A DNA stretch of 64,000 bases, from positions 28,889,533 through 28,953,532 of the forward strand of contig OZ026599.1 of NCBI GenBank assembly GCA_964020085.1, in the 5' to 3' direction. Shown in pieces: positions 21,428-42,693 of the stretch; position 1 is the stretch's first letter, and each line of letters starts with the position of its first letter. Position numbers and translations under genes: made by a program. Source of the DNA: Micromussa lordhowensis. Taxonomy: Eukaryota; Cnidaria; Anthozoa; Scleractinia; Lobophylliidae. The notes below the pieces were generated by a model, which was not told the DNA's origin, made no database searches, and was given only the letters and a program-made list of their open reading frames with translations.

Positions 21428-23953
21428 TTATTTGTGTTCATGTCGCAGCATGTCCAACATTTCCAGTTCATTTGAGGCCACAACATCTGCAGGTATTCTT
21501 CCATTTTTATCTTTGACTTTTGTAAGGCTTGAATCCAAGCCTACCAACAACCTGACAACTTCTTTTTGCATCTTTTGAGCTGCCTGAAAAAAGATCAACA
21601 AAAAAAGCAGACTGTTGTGAGTACTATACTCACACTTTAATCCACTGTGTCCTGTAAGGCAGGAGAGAGAAGCACAGAAGCATAGTTTGAATGAAGCAAT
21701 CAGATCTTCACCACGGAAAACATAGCATATTGCATTTCATTGCAGCATAAACAATAATTATGCTTTGTGTTGTTTAATTCATTAAAATGTAGCAACATTT
21801 TACTGGAAATATTTTTTAAGTGCAATGAGCTTACTTAAAAATTAAGAATTAAAGTAATTCTCTCGCTCAATGTGAAGGTTCTGAGAAAAAAAAGCAATTT
21901 AGTTACAGTAAACTCTAGTCTTTGAGGATGATGTACACAGAAATTTGTTTTCAAAAACCTGCATTGCAAACTATAAAATAATATATGTATGTCCTTTGTT
22001 TTGGTTGTTAAATTAGCACCTTGTGAAGTGGAGATTGCCCATCGCTGTCCAAGAGTCGTAAATCAGCTCCATATTTGATAAGAAGTTTGACCACTGCCGT
22101 GTGACCTAAGTAAGCAGCCCTGTGCAGTGACGATACCTTGCCAGATCTGGTTTGGGCATTCACATCTGCACCTTGTTCAAGGAGCAACTCACAGACATCT
22201 TCATGCCCACTGCGACTAGCATAATGCTGTCAATGAAATATTGATTTTATGAAACCTTGATTAGTGAAACACCATTATAAAACAAAACTGTCTTGTGGTT
22301 TAAATAAAGTGCTTACTTATATACCTTTAGAGCAAATGAAAATCATTGCGGCAAGTATATTAACAACTGTCACATGTACAATGTACATGCATTGTATGCA
22401 GTTCTCAAACTCATTAAACAAAGGAAATCATGACTGTGACAGTGTGAATATCTGATCTTAATTAGCATAGATTTTTATGATTTTTTTCCTCCATTTTCTC
22501 CATAGCTTTAGTTTTGATTGAGAAGTACCTTGAAGGGCACCAAAGTACTCTGCTGTGCGTCATATCTTCAACTCTTTTCTCAGTGTTTTGAAATGTGGTC
22601 AAACAGTTACATGGTCTTTCATGTCTAACTGTTGTGCAACAAAATCACGGATGCACAATTTTAAAGGACATAGCAGAACACTAGGAAAATTTAATGACAG
22701 TCTTAACTTGTATGTTATTAATTTCCCACTCTTTGTTCTTTGTACAATTCTACTCTTTTCTGCCAGATGTGAAAGCCACGAAATTGTATGGTACATGTAC
22801 ATGTAGATGTAAAGCTCCCAAGTGACATTTTTGCCTAACATCACCCAGAACTACAGTACGATTAACTTTGCAACACACATGAACACATACTTTGCTAGGA
22901 ATGTCCCATTATTTCTGATCATAGTTTATGTTCTGATGTTTCAACAGGTAAATCATCATTACTATCATCATGTTTATTATTGGCTGAGTACTGTCCTTGC
23001 ATGGGTTTGGTTAGCGATTGTGTTTTTCACAACATGCCTATAGACTTTGTAACTTTAAATTTTAATTTTACCCACATTGCTTACATGTTACATTGTAGCT
23101 TGATAAATTGATGAAAAGCTATTGCCAACTTCACTACTGGTCTTACCAGAGGCTTATATAGCAAATGAAATACTGGTACCAGGCACCAACGAAAATGTGC
23201 AACTTCTGTTTATTACTCCACTGAAGTTACTCTTGTGGAGTGTCCTACAGTCATTAGTAAATAGGAGGTCAAATGATTTGGGGTGATGAATCTGATGATT
23301 GCAGAACAGGTCATGGTCATGAATTATGGAGCAATTGGAGAATACCCAGCAACTACTGAAAATCTAACAAGAGGTACTTAAAAATGAGGCATTATCGTCA
23401 CTGAGTAGGATCTTAGTTTCTGGGTATTGTAAAATTTGGCCTGAATTTTCTGATACAATAAACGTTTTAGGGGTATGTAGAGGCACATAGGGTATGGTGA
23501 GGACTTTTACATAGTTGAGGATTTTTTTTTGTCGGGGGACGGAGGAGAGGGAGGGATGGGAAGAACCTCTACATCTAGATGGTCTATTCACTTTCTTCTT
23601 GTCATCTCTTTTTTTCTTTGCTGTCACTATCTTTTAATGTAAACAGACCTTCCGAGCATGCAGTTGGTTTAACTTAATCGCCCTGTTAACTAAATTATTT
23701 CTAGCAGTCTGCAGCCTGTATGTTATCAACATTCAGTGATATTTACCAGTGCTGTATATCCCGAGCCATCTCTTGCATCAGGATCCCATCCCTTGTCCAG
23801 AAGTGACTTGACCCTATTCACGTTACCATCCAGAGCAGCTTGCCATATTCCCCGCTCAAAGTCCATTTCCGTTAACGATTGGGCATAAGATGATGGTTTG
23901 GATGAACAATCACATCCATCTGAGCTGTTTACATGAGCACACGGTCCGTCCAT
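21428..23953 (-). CDS. ANKRD39: Ankyrin repeat domain protein 39
   Basis: Three minus-strand exons, 23953-23747, 22226-22020 and 21583-21428 (stop 21430-21428), join in phase 0 to give 189 residues, against about 183 in human ANKRD39. The start is the first in-frame ATG, opening MDGPC. A conserved EMDFERGIW..AL.G block precedes the ankyrin repeats (about residues 30-165), including HYASRSGHEDVCELLL and LHRAAYLGHTAVVKLL. The order and length match ANKRD39 rather than longer ankyrin proteins; there is no signal peptide or membrane segment. Ankyrin repeats mediate protein-protein contacts, and the cellular role of ANKRD39 is poorly known. It lies head-to-head with NKAP, about 0.5 kb between start codons. 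Exon borders are all GT-AG. Confidence 0.92.
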
Positions 23954-24462
23954 GACGACGACAGAGATGTTATGTAGCCACAGAGCATTAAACGCATAAA
24001 TTATCACATCTGTTGTCTTCTAGTCTTCTTTAAAGGTATCACAAATTAATGGTAGCGTTTGTGAGCTCATGGAAGACAAAAATTAACTCTTTTTACTTTC
24101 GCTGTGACTTTCTTTCTATTGAGACGCCATGTTTGTCTTTCGTGGGACCCGTCGTGTAATACCTCATAGAAAGTCACTTTTATAACGCTACTTTAATTAC
24201 AGGTACATGGATATAAACTAGTCTGCTAGTGTAGCTTCTAGGCGAATTCTTACAAAGGACGAAGCCTCTACACATATAGAGTGATTGTTAATGAACAAAA
24301 GGAAAGATTAAAAAAAAAACATATTACGCAGTGTGTGACCGTGAGGAATCTGGATACCACAAACTTGTTCCCATTCTCCCTGCTGCCAGTAGCTGAGTAC
24401 TTATTCACGTTTTGAAAACGTCGATCGTGTATTTATATTTTTATAACCTTTTTACGGCGAAA
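23954..24462. promoter_or_regulatory. Shared divergent promoter region, ANKRD39 / NKAP
   Basis: These 509 bases separate the start codons of two oppositely transcribed genes, so both promoters must lie here or overlap the 5' UTRs. No TATA box is positioned convincingly for either gene. A GACGCCATGTTTG word (about 24122) resembles a YY1-type site, which is only suggestive. Confidence 0.5.
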
Positions 24463-34721
<10,259 letters not shown>

Positions 34722-35169
34722 ATTTGGGGATTCCCACTACCCTCCACCCCCCCCCTCTTTGATCTCCCATCTCCTCTCCCTCCCCCCTTCATGTTGTGAG
34801 CCAGTTGTGTTGCTCCAAATGAAGAACCACGCGATATATAACAAAAGCCGGCCGGAGGAAAGAACTTCTGGAGATCGAAAACTGGAACGAGTACAAAAGC
34901 TACTCACACTATGCCCTTTTACCCCTTCCTCCTTGAAGTACGTCGACTTCCAAGAACATGAAAACATATTGCATAGACATTTTGAGATCCAAGCTAAAGG
35001 GACAAATACGAATTTATTATTTACATCGCTTGTACAGTAAAAGTAATTGTTGTAGACTTGGCGTTTGTCTTTTGTTGCCAAGGCAACCATCAAATTACAG
35101 TCCACATCAAAGGGTGTGATTGTACTAGAGTTCCCCCAAATACTGGGTTTTTGATCAATTGTACTTGTG

Positions 35170-35646
35170 GTAACGTGTGGCATTAAATTTTTTGCGGAAG
35201 TTTATTTTTGCGAATCGGCGATCTTTTGTATTTTGGGGAGCTAATTTTTCCGATTGTAAAAGACTGGTTTTTCTTATGGGCACTAATTTTTTTTGCGATT
35301 TTCGGGAAGTCTTGTTTAATTGATATTAGTAAAACAACATGTAGAGATGTTTAAACACAGTAATCAGTGCAACTCTATCACAATTACATCGTCTTCTTTG
35401 TAGCTGATTGCTCCGGCAATGGATCAGAAATAACATTTCGTTTTGTTTCTGAACAAAAGAGACGATTCAAATAAATGGCAACAGTAAGACTCTTCATGTG
35501 ATGTTTGTATGTATAATTTCTCCAGTGAAGTAAATTTTGCGGAGGAAAGTTTTTGAGGGAATTTTTTTTGGCGGGAACTTTTTCTCGCGGATCGTGGAAA
35601 AAATCGCAAAGATTAGAACCCGCAAAAATTTTGTGCCACACGGTAC
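35170..35646. mobile_element. Foldback element, about 480 bp
   Basis: The left end GTAACGTGTGGCATTAAATT (then TTTTGCG) is mirrored by the right end CGCAAAAATTTTGTGCCACA followed by CGGTA. Inner segments share GCGA and TTTTTGCG words in opposite orientation. Non-coding. Confidence 0.7.
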
Positions 35647-35859
35647 CTAGTTGTTGAGCAAATAGCCTATCTTATACGATGATTGCAGTACAAGTACGGC
35701 AAGAGATATCTTTATTTTATTACTATACACAAAAAAATTGCAGTAAGACTTAAGTGAAATCTTTATTTCTGTTGGTTTTTTTTTAATTTTATTTGGCGGG
35801 TGGTCCGTAGAGGGGTCCGTAGGGGTAGTCCGTGGACCGGTCCGTAGGTAGTCCACGGA

Positions 35860-36067
35860 CCCGGGGCCCGTTTCTCGAAAGCTCCGGAAACTTTTCGGGC
35901 CCGCAGGTAAGCCATTTTTAGTTCATCTGTATCTGAAAACGGAGAAGTGTATACGCCTGAAATTTCTTTTGTGAAAAGAACCTCTGTTTATATTAATAAT
36001 ACGTGAATCATAAGCTTCGAGTTCCGGGTGCGAAAACTTTTCGGGACCATCGAGAAACGGGCCCCCG
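35860..36067. mobile_element. Foldback element inside a GGTCCGTAG array
   Basis: The ends GGGGCCCGTTTCTCGA and TCGAGAAACGGGCCCCC are inverted repeats, each followed inward by an AAACTTTTCGGG-type word. GGTCCGTAG-type units lie on both sides, so the element probably inserted into the small tandem array. Confidence 0.7.
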
Positions 36068-36536
36068 GTCCGTAGTGGGGGTCCGTGGACCGGGGGTCAG
36101 TGTTTTCGGGTTACCCCCTGTTCTTGCTGGAGGTTATTTCATGTCACAGTTTTAAAAACATTTCTTTTTCACTCGCAATTCTGTTAGTGTAAATTGATGA
36201 CTGCAGACTGCATACTTCAGACCGGAAGTAAAATATCTGACTGAAGGTAAAATTCAGACTGCAGACTTTTTACTGAATCATGTCACTGTTTACATCATTG
36301 AGAGCCCAGGAATCGGACTAGCCGGATCGTTATTCAGGCTAACCTATAGCCCGAATAATCCTGTTTTAAGATGAACACTCGATAATGGAAATAACACGAT
36401 ATATACCAAAAAGTGGCTGTATTGTGCATTTTAGCCCCCGGTATAATAAACTCCCCAGTCCACACTGTCTGCGTACAAATATCCTGTGACGATTGATTAT
36501 TGATCGTTCCAATCCACTCGCTTATTTAGATACAAA

Positions 36537-36968
36537 ATGGCTGAGAGTCAACAAAGTAACTATCATCAAAGAGCTTCAACAATGGAAGTCGAGATGAACT
36601 CCTTGCGTTTGAAGTTGAGTGATTTTTCTGATGCATGTCAGTCCTCAACCGTGACGACACTCAGTTTTTACGACGAGCTCGACGAGATAAGAAACTGGTT
36701 GGAAAAGCAGCAGCAGAAGGAAGAAGAACACGACGAAGAGCAGATATCTATTGAAAAGGTGAGAAAAGTTCTCATAGCTACAACAAATGGCATAGAAAAG
36801 TTCAAAAGTGAAGATTCCCTGGAAGCAACGAGAGGTGTTTTAGACATCATTTCAACCGTTGGAAAGCTGCTCGGTGAACCTTATCGCCCAGTCACTGAAG
36901 CAATCTGTACAAACATAGCATCATTGGCGCACTTCTCACAGAAAGCAAACCACAGCAGCCAAGTGTGA
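36537..36968 (+). CDS. Unrecognised intronless gene, 5' part (ORF 1)
   Basis: 143 residues from an ATG in AAAATGG context to a TGA at 36966-36968. The chain is strongly helical and charged (a QQQKEEEHDEEQ tract around residues 58-69), with a more hydrophobic stretch near residues 95-130 (GVLDIISTVGKLL). No known domain is recognised. The downstream frame, shifted by -1, starts at an ATG sharing one base with this stop and continues the same style of protein, so the two are probably one gene broken by a one-base difference. A real mutation, an allele, an assembly error, and stop-restart translation are all possible. Confidence 0.6.
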   Translation: MAESQQSNYHQRASTMEVEMNSLRLKLSDFSDACQSSTVTTLSFYDELDEIRNWLEKQQQKEEEHDEEQISIEKVRKVLIATTNGIEKFKSEDSLEATRGVLDIISTVGKLLGEPYRPVTEAICTNIASLAHFSQKANHSSQV

Positions 36969-38329
36969 TGGACCAGCTGGCAAAAGTTGTACATGATGAA
37001 CTGGTCCACTTCAACAAAAGGTTACAGGACCAGAAATATGAAGGTCTTAGCCGCCGTGTGTCAGATCAGAAATGCCAGCTGCAAACGATGGAACTTGGAG
37101 AGAAGCTGGACGACCCCTACTTGTGGAATGACTATGTTCAATTTATGGGTGAGCTGTCCAGCAGATTCGAGTCACCGCTGCCTTTTAAGTACGAAGATAA
37201 CCTGACAAAAGAAGCTGACGTGGCAGATTTTGTACAAGCTGTGGTCACTTACTGTGAGGCTTATTGCTGTTTCATGGCCCTTCTTATGGCCGCTAAAGGA
37301 AAATTTGCAGGGCTGGGAAGCGAGTATAAAAAAGCTGAAGACACCGTGGATCGAAAAATTATCTGTCAAAGAGAGGATGCCAGAGACAAACTTTCTTTCC
37401 TGTCTGAGTTGAGATACTTGACATTTTTTGGAAGACTTCCATATGAGGGTGGAAAACTGACGAAGATCGTCGTTTTAAGCAGAAATATGCGTGGCAAGAG
37501 TGTGGTAGAAGCAGTCAGAGGCAGCTTAGATTTGCAAGAAATGCAGGATTTGGCCACAGTGGAACTTGCTGCGAAGAAAGTGTCCCGCCAGTCTGTGAAG
37601 ATAAGATTAGAAGGCCATCAAATTCATCCTGAAAATCGCGTCGGCCGCAGCCCCAAGACTGAAAAACCCCCTGAAATGGTGGCTAATGTGGTGTACACAA
37701 AGAAGTCAAATTCGGAACAGAACGCCGAAGGAGCCAGTGAAATGGTTGCTGCTGTGGTATACACAAAGAAGTCAATTTCAGACATGAAGAAATTAGGTGC
37801 AATGGTCACTAATGTCATAAACACAAAGATGTCATTTTTGGTACAGTTCATCAATGAGACTGATTTCCCCATGAAGATTGTTTCGGGCAGTGTGGGGGTG
37901 AGCAAAAGTAACCTAGAGTTCGTCCAGGAAATTGAGCCTCGTTCATCTTGCTGGAAGAATGCTAATTTAGCTTATAGCTTCTCCATCGGTGGATACCTCA
38001 TTATCTACTTAAATGGAATCCTTGGCTCTGATGAAGAACCACCAACAAGAAATGCAAGAATCATAGAGTTTGCCCTGTCAAGTGCTCTGCAGAGAGTTAA
38101 CATCCAAGACAAAACCTTCTGTGAGTTCTCTCGTGGGCAAGACACCTACGATACTATGATGAAGTCTGCTGAGCTGACGGAGAGTCTATACTGGTTTGAT
38201 GGTGGACGGCACTTCATGACGAGAGGAGAGATTGTCTGGGGTGGCCGTATCATGACTGGAGGCACGATTTGGCGCTTTGTCGTTCAAGAGTTTGACCCTT
38301 TGGCAGAGGAAGAATTTCTAGAGACCTGA
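36968..38329 (+). CDS. Unrecognised intronless gene, 3' part (ORF 2)
   Basis: 453 residues from the ATG at 36968 to the TGA at 38327-38329, without introns. The first about 220 residues are helical and Lys/Glu-rich, with a hydrophobic patch near 85-105 (YCCFMALLMAAKGKFAGLG). Then a tandem peptide (MVANVVYTKKS, MVAAVVYTKKS, MVTNVINTKMS) repeats three times (about 239-295). The last about 165 residues look beta-rich, with aromatic and glycine patches (FSIGGYLIIYLNG, WGGRIMTGGTIWRF). A helical domain followed by a beta-rich domain is a layout seen in several pore-forming and carbohydrate-binding families, and the helical part faintly recalls fish rapunzel proteins, but I cannot assign a family. 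The clean 450-codon frame argues for selection until recently. Confidence 0.65.
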   Translation: MDQLAKVVHDELVHFNKRLQDQKYEGLSRRVSDQKCQLQTMELGEKLDDPYLWNDYVQFMGELSSRFESPLPFKYEDNLTKEADVADFVQAVVTYCEAYCCFMALLMAAKGKFAGLGSEYKKAEDTVDRKIICQREDARDKLSFLSELRYLTFFGRLPYEGGKLTKIVVLSRNMRGKSVVEAVRGSLDLQEMQDLATVELAAKKVSRQSVKIRLEGHQIHPENRVGRSPKTEKPPEMVANVVYTKKSNSEQNAEGASEMVAAVVYTKKSISDMKKLGAMVTNVINTKMSFLVQFINETDFPMKIVSGSVGVSKSNLEFVQEIEPRSSCWKNANLAYSFSIGGYLIIYLNGILGSDEEPPTRNARIIEFALSSALQRVNIQDKTFCEFSRGQDTYDTMMKSAELTESLYWFDGGRHFMTRGEIVWGGRIMTGGTIWRFVVQEFDPLAEEEFLET

Positions 38330-38689
38330 AGGACGTAGAGCTAACGTTCTGAACTACCTATAGTCTATTTAGGAGAGAAGCCTCATTATTTAGAAAATTC
38401 GGAACTGTACATAATTGCGTTGCTTATCGTATCTTGAGGCAACCATAAATGTAGTCTCGATAGAACTGGCAGTAATGGACTCATTCCCAGGCTCCTCTCT
38501 TCCTCAAGAAAGAGACAGGATCCCGGGAACGAGGTTGATGACCAAACTATCTAACAGTGAAACACGAAATCTTCGTGGAAGCAGTTTCCAATTTTAATTA
38601 CTCGGCGAAATAATAGTGCGAGAACTGACTAGTGCTCCGAAACTCAATCAGTTGTTTAGTAACTTCGAGGCAAAATTTGTAGATTTAGT

Positions 38690-38735
38690 GGTTAGGGTTA
38701 AGGCCTTAGGGTTATTAGGGTGGTTAGGGTTATTA
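38690..38735. repeat. Degenerate TTAGGG-like tract
   Basis: GGTTAGGGTTAAGGCCTTAGGG is followed by TTATTAGGGTGG-type units, about six imperfect telomere-like words. Confidence 0.55.
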
Positions 38736-40144
38736 GAGGGGCAGTTCACCACCTTTGGCGTGGTGAGGGCACTGTCACGTGGTCATGACGTCACTTTTCT
38801 TGAACTTTTATTGGCGGCCATCTTGAAAAGGGGGAAGGGGCGGGGAAGGAACAGGAACTGGTCATACTACTAGGGGAACTCCCCTATATATAACTAGTAA
38901 TAGTTCTCACTACATCTGCCCCCCGCCTTGGATATCACGTTTATTATGTAATGAACTGTACAACTCTTATTACAAAATACGTCTCCCCAGAATCGTTGAA
39001 ATAACAGGCTGATCTGACCTTTTACTCTCGTTGTAATCCTTCAAATCACACAAAATGAACAAAACTCTCTGTTATTTCAAGTAAGTCATGATGGATTTAA
39101 AACGTTATTCGTACTCTTCGTGCTCGTGTCAGAGCGAACCAACGCGACTACACTCGTGCACGTGGCTGCAAGAATTATCTAATAATCATTGAAACGACAC
39201 CGTTTATAAATCCTTTACTAATTCCTGATCCTCGAGATAACAAAAGGAAACTAAACTCAGTTACTTCGGGTAAATTTTGTTGTTGTTTCTTTGAGTGGGT
39301 TGCGAGTTTTGATTTGTGATCCTGATCTGTTTACTTTATATGTGTGGTGTTTGGATCGAGTCTGTCGACCCTGTTGCCGATTTGTGTCTAGCAGATCAAG
39401 TTCTATCCAGTACTGCTGAATAACTTATCGCGTACGCGATACCTCTCCTTGTCCTCGTGGCTGCAAGAATTACCCAGAGTTGCCTTGCGAGCTTAATGAA
39501 AAACTAACCAGGACCGCCGTGCGCGCCTAGTTTCTTCAACTCGGGCTCGATTCGCACACTACCGATACTACACCAATATTTCACATTCTCTATACGCGGG
39601 GGGTCCTATTAATGCCTCCTCGGGTTTTGCCCTTTGGGCCAAAACCCTGCGGGGGCAACTATTGTTTGGATGTTTATAACACCTTTCAGGAGGATAAAAC
39701 TGTCATATTTCAAATCTGAAATGGCCGTTGTTAGTGTATTGTGACTAAAAATTATCAGTATTGGTTAATTGTTACCTTTTCGTGAACAGGGCCGTTCATA
39801 ACCGCTACGGCCGAATATGCTTGGTTGTTACTGATGACCTTGCCTGTTGTTGATAGAATTCACCCAAAAAGTAAACAATTTGTTATAGTTGCGAAGGGCA
39901 AGACTACAGGTGACTCAAAACTTAATGACTGCCCTGGACTGATAATGAATTTGAGTTATGCTTACAGATAGAGATTCTGGAAATTTTACGGTTCTCGTTT
40001 TCAAAATTTCCCACAAGCACCTCCATCTGTTACTCTTCATTTACAAGGACTTAGCACCCCCTTCGATTTTGAATTCACTTTATCAGCAGTTCTTGAAATC
40101 AAGCTATTCTTTTTTTACTAATTTTGGTTACTGACATAAATAGT

Positions 40145-40193
40145 TTATAAATATCAGTTATTATCAATAATTGATAATAACTGATATTTATAA
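40145..40193. repeat. Perfect 49-bp AT-rich palindrome
   Basis: Two 24-base arms (TTATAAATATCAG...TATCAAT and its exact reverse complement) flank a single central A. A partial third copy of TCAGTTATTATCAAT follows at about 40208-40222. It lies just 3' of the AUNIP-like gene. Confidence 0.95.
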
Positions 40194-40365
40194 TTATTAT
40201 TATCAATTATCAGTTATTATCAATTAACTAGAATGCTTGTCATCTTTGGTAACTGAGGAAAAACAATCATTAAACGCTTTATAGCCCCTCTTCACTATTA
40301 TCTTACATTAGTCTTCTGCTAAAGTGTTGTATCTAACTTATCACCCACTTTGAAAATCGAAATTG

Positions 40366-42299
40366 TTACTCATTACTAAGCCGTGAGCAGGAATCAGTCT
40401 CCTCTGTTTTGTACATCCATTCCCCCCATTTTTCACTTTCCCAATCGGTGCTTCCTGCATCTCGAGTGTCTGAAAACTTCTTACAAAACTGCACCTGATT
40501 CTCTGCCCATTCTGTGAAATCAAACTGAGAATCAGAATGGTCAGTAAATTTTGGTACACAAATATTTTCTCTTGATGTCACTTTTAGTCTATTGTTTGGT
40601 TCAACAGACTTCAGCGACTGTTGTAGCACAATGTCAGCAATGTCTGTTTCCTTCTCTATCTTGCGGCACACTTGAACTTGTCGCTTTGCCCATTGTGTAA
40701 ACTGAAAAGGCGGTGTCTCTGAAAACTCTCCTGCCACGTTACCCTCATTCAGTGTATGATCTGATTCCTCTTCATCACCAGTTAAACAGCTTGCATCTGC
40801 AAAAGTGCTATCTTCAATTAAATTTCCACCTTCTACTTCTTTGCACTTTGCAATTTGATCTCTTTTCCACTGAGAAAAATGAAAGGACTGGCTTGGATCT
40901 TTTTCTAGTATGGTATGTAACTTGTTCCGTTTTTTCCTCTCGTCTCCTGTCAAACTTGGCCCACCATCTGAACTGCGCAGTTTTTTATTAGGTGGGCTCA
41001 AAGTGCTCAAGGAATCACTGCATTTATCAGTTTCAGACTCTTGCTGTGAATCATTCTCAATAAATTCCTGACAACCTTGATATGAATCATCCAAACATGA
41101 TATTCCACTGATATTAAGGTCTGTGCAGTCATTGATTTCCCTTCCTTGACTGTACATGTAAATGTGTTCATTTGATTGCATGTCCTCTGTGCTATACCCT
41201 ATCAAATCAAATCAGGTATTATTGCACTAGATAGAAATAACACATGTACTTACATGTACTCCAGGAAAGGCCATAAAATCATGAACCAGGTTCAAAAAGC
41301 TCTCAGAACATTATTACCACATGTTGCCAGCAAAAATTGCGTTTTTCTAGCTTCTACCATTGTTTTATCCAGAACTTGTCATGGTCCCAGGATGCCAGTA
41401 AATGAATTATAGAAGTAAGAACTAAACATATTTTTGATGATTTATCAACTGGGGTGCTTATTTTATTTTGGAAACAAACTGGGTACCCTGAGTATGAGAG
41501 ACAGGGAACTTATTGCTTAGGTACAGGCCAATCTACAGATGGGGGCCAAGGCAACTGGAAAGTGGGGTATTTCATTTCAACATATCTCAGTGGGAGATCA
41601 AGGCCTGAAAAGAGATTCACCCAGACTATAGGATAGGGGTGAAGCAAACTTAGTTATCCTTTCAACTCAAATTGTTTAAACAAACAGCAGGGGGTGGGGG
41701 TGCAAGGTGACTGTCTAGATCTGCTACTTTATCTGAAATTAGCTACATGTGGACTTATAAATTGAAGTTTTATTGCAATCCTTGGGAAAGGATCTGCAAA
41801 AGAGTTTTTGGCCATTGTGAGTATGTTTATTTTTCCGGAATTGGATCCCAATTTTACAAATAGGCACCGAAGTACAGTATTTTGATTTTAATAGCTACCC
41901 GATTCTGTTATCATTAATGACAGCTGGGTCCTTACCTGACGAGGAATCTTCATCTCGATGTCTTTTCACGGGTACCTTGATTCGTTTGTCCTCCAGTAAT
42001 CCTTCACCTTTCGACTTGACTTTGTTATTGTTCACTGAGCCATTTGGAAGAGCTCTTTCCTTGAAAAAAGTGTCAATTTTAGACTGCTTCGCGTGTTTTA
42101 ACTTCTTTCTAGTTCTTGGCGAGAGAGGAGAACTTGAAACGTGCACGTTGAGACCTGAAGTTGGCAAATTGCGGGAAAACTTGAGTAAACCTTTCTTATT
42201 TTTCTTTGCTTTTCCAGTCCGTATTGTAGCTACTCGCGTGGTTGCTCTTTTTGCCGTTGCAGAAAGCCACTGGCCACAGCCTTCCGCTCGGTTAGACAT
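40366..42299 (-). CDS. AUNIP-like protein with PCNA-binding PIP box
   Basis: Two minus-strand exons, 42299-41936 and 41198-40366, join in phase 1 with GT-AG borders: 398 residues. The N-terminus has GCGQWLSATAKR, resembling the start of vertebrate AUNIP, then a basic region and a canonical PIP box QSKIDTFF (Q72, I75, F78, F79), the motif that docks on PCNA. The C-terminal exon has three copies of an F-x-F-S/T-Q/E-W-x4-Q/I-x-x-C-K/R motif (about residues 227-242, 286-301 and 347-362). Elsewhere the chain is acidic and apparently disordered. AUNIP acts at DNA double-strand breaks and at centrosomes in humans; orthology here is inferred from N-terminus and PIP-type box only. The protein is transcribed away from GK5. 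Confidence 0.7.
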
Positions 42300-42693
42300 T
42301 TTTACTTTGAACTATCAAGCCAAGATGAATAATAATGAATTCAAAATGGCGCGCCAATTTTACCCAGCCTCATTTTCGTTAATATAATTTCTGCGCAGGG
42401 TACCCTAGAAAAAGAACGTACCATAACTGAGAAAAAAATTCAGCCCTCTATATCCAACAAATTCTCAGTTCTATATATCTCCCAAACAATGAAGTTAATC
42501 TTTCCTATGTCCATAGAACGGGGATTTCACGATTATAGTGTAGCTAAATGCAAAAATTCCCACGTAATCAATGTGAATACTTTGGAGGACCCCTCTTGAG
42601 TAAATTTTGTGTTTTGAGCGCCTGCACATTCTGGTGATCAATGGATGGTAAAGTTTGACCAGTTCATAATTTTATGGGAGTTCGATCCCCAAG
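42300..42693. promoter_or_regulatory. Divergent promoter, AUNIP-like / GK5, with E2F-like site
   Basis: 394 bases separate the two start codons. At 42347-42356 is the palindrome TGGCGCGCCA, followed by ATTTT; read on the minus strand this gives AATTGGCGCGCC, close to the E2F consensus. It lies about 50 bases upstream of the AUNIP-like ATG, fitting S-phase expression of a PCNA partner. Its function is inference. Confidence 0.5.

Larger units (their letters stand above)
34722..36536. other. Intergenic with foldback repeats
   Basis: No gene recognised between NKAP and the intronless gene. Apart from the two elements listed, 35800-35860 is a run of GGTCCGTAG variants, and its words continue beyond 36067. 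A TTATTTAG followed by ATACAAAATGG at 36520-36540 could be a splice acceptor feeding a 5' UTR into the next gene. Confidence 0.45.
38330..40365. other. Intergenic, no gene recognised
   Basis: No coding exon is supported. It holds a degenerate TTAGGG-like stretch (38690-38735), two GTGGCTGCAAGAATTA words (about 39163 and 39459) that mark a decayed duplication, a foldback word CGGGTTTTGCCCTTTGGGCCAAAACCC near 39623-39652, and a perfect palindrome at 40145-40193. Confidence 0.45.

Noticed and set aside
41917..42387. 156-residue plus-strand open frame
   Set aside because: It is the antisense shadow of exon 1 of the AUNIP-like gene, which has the PIP box and correct splice phase.
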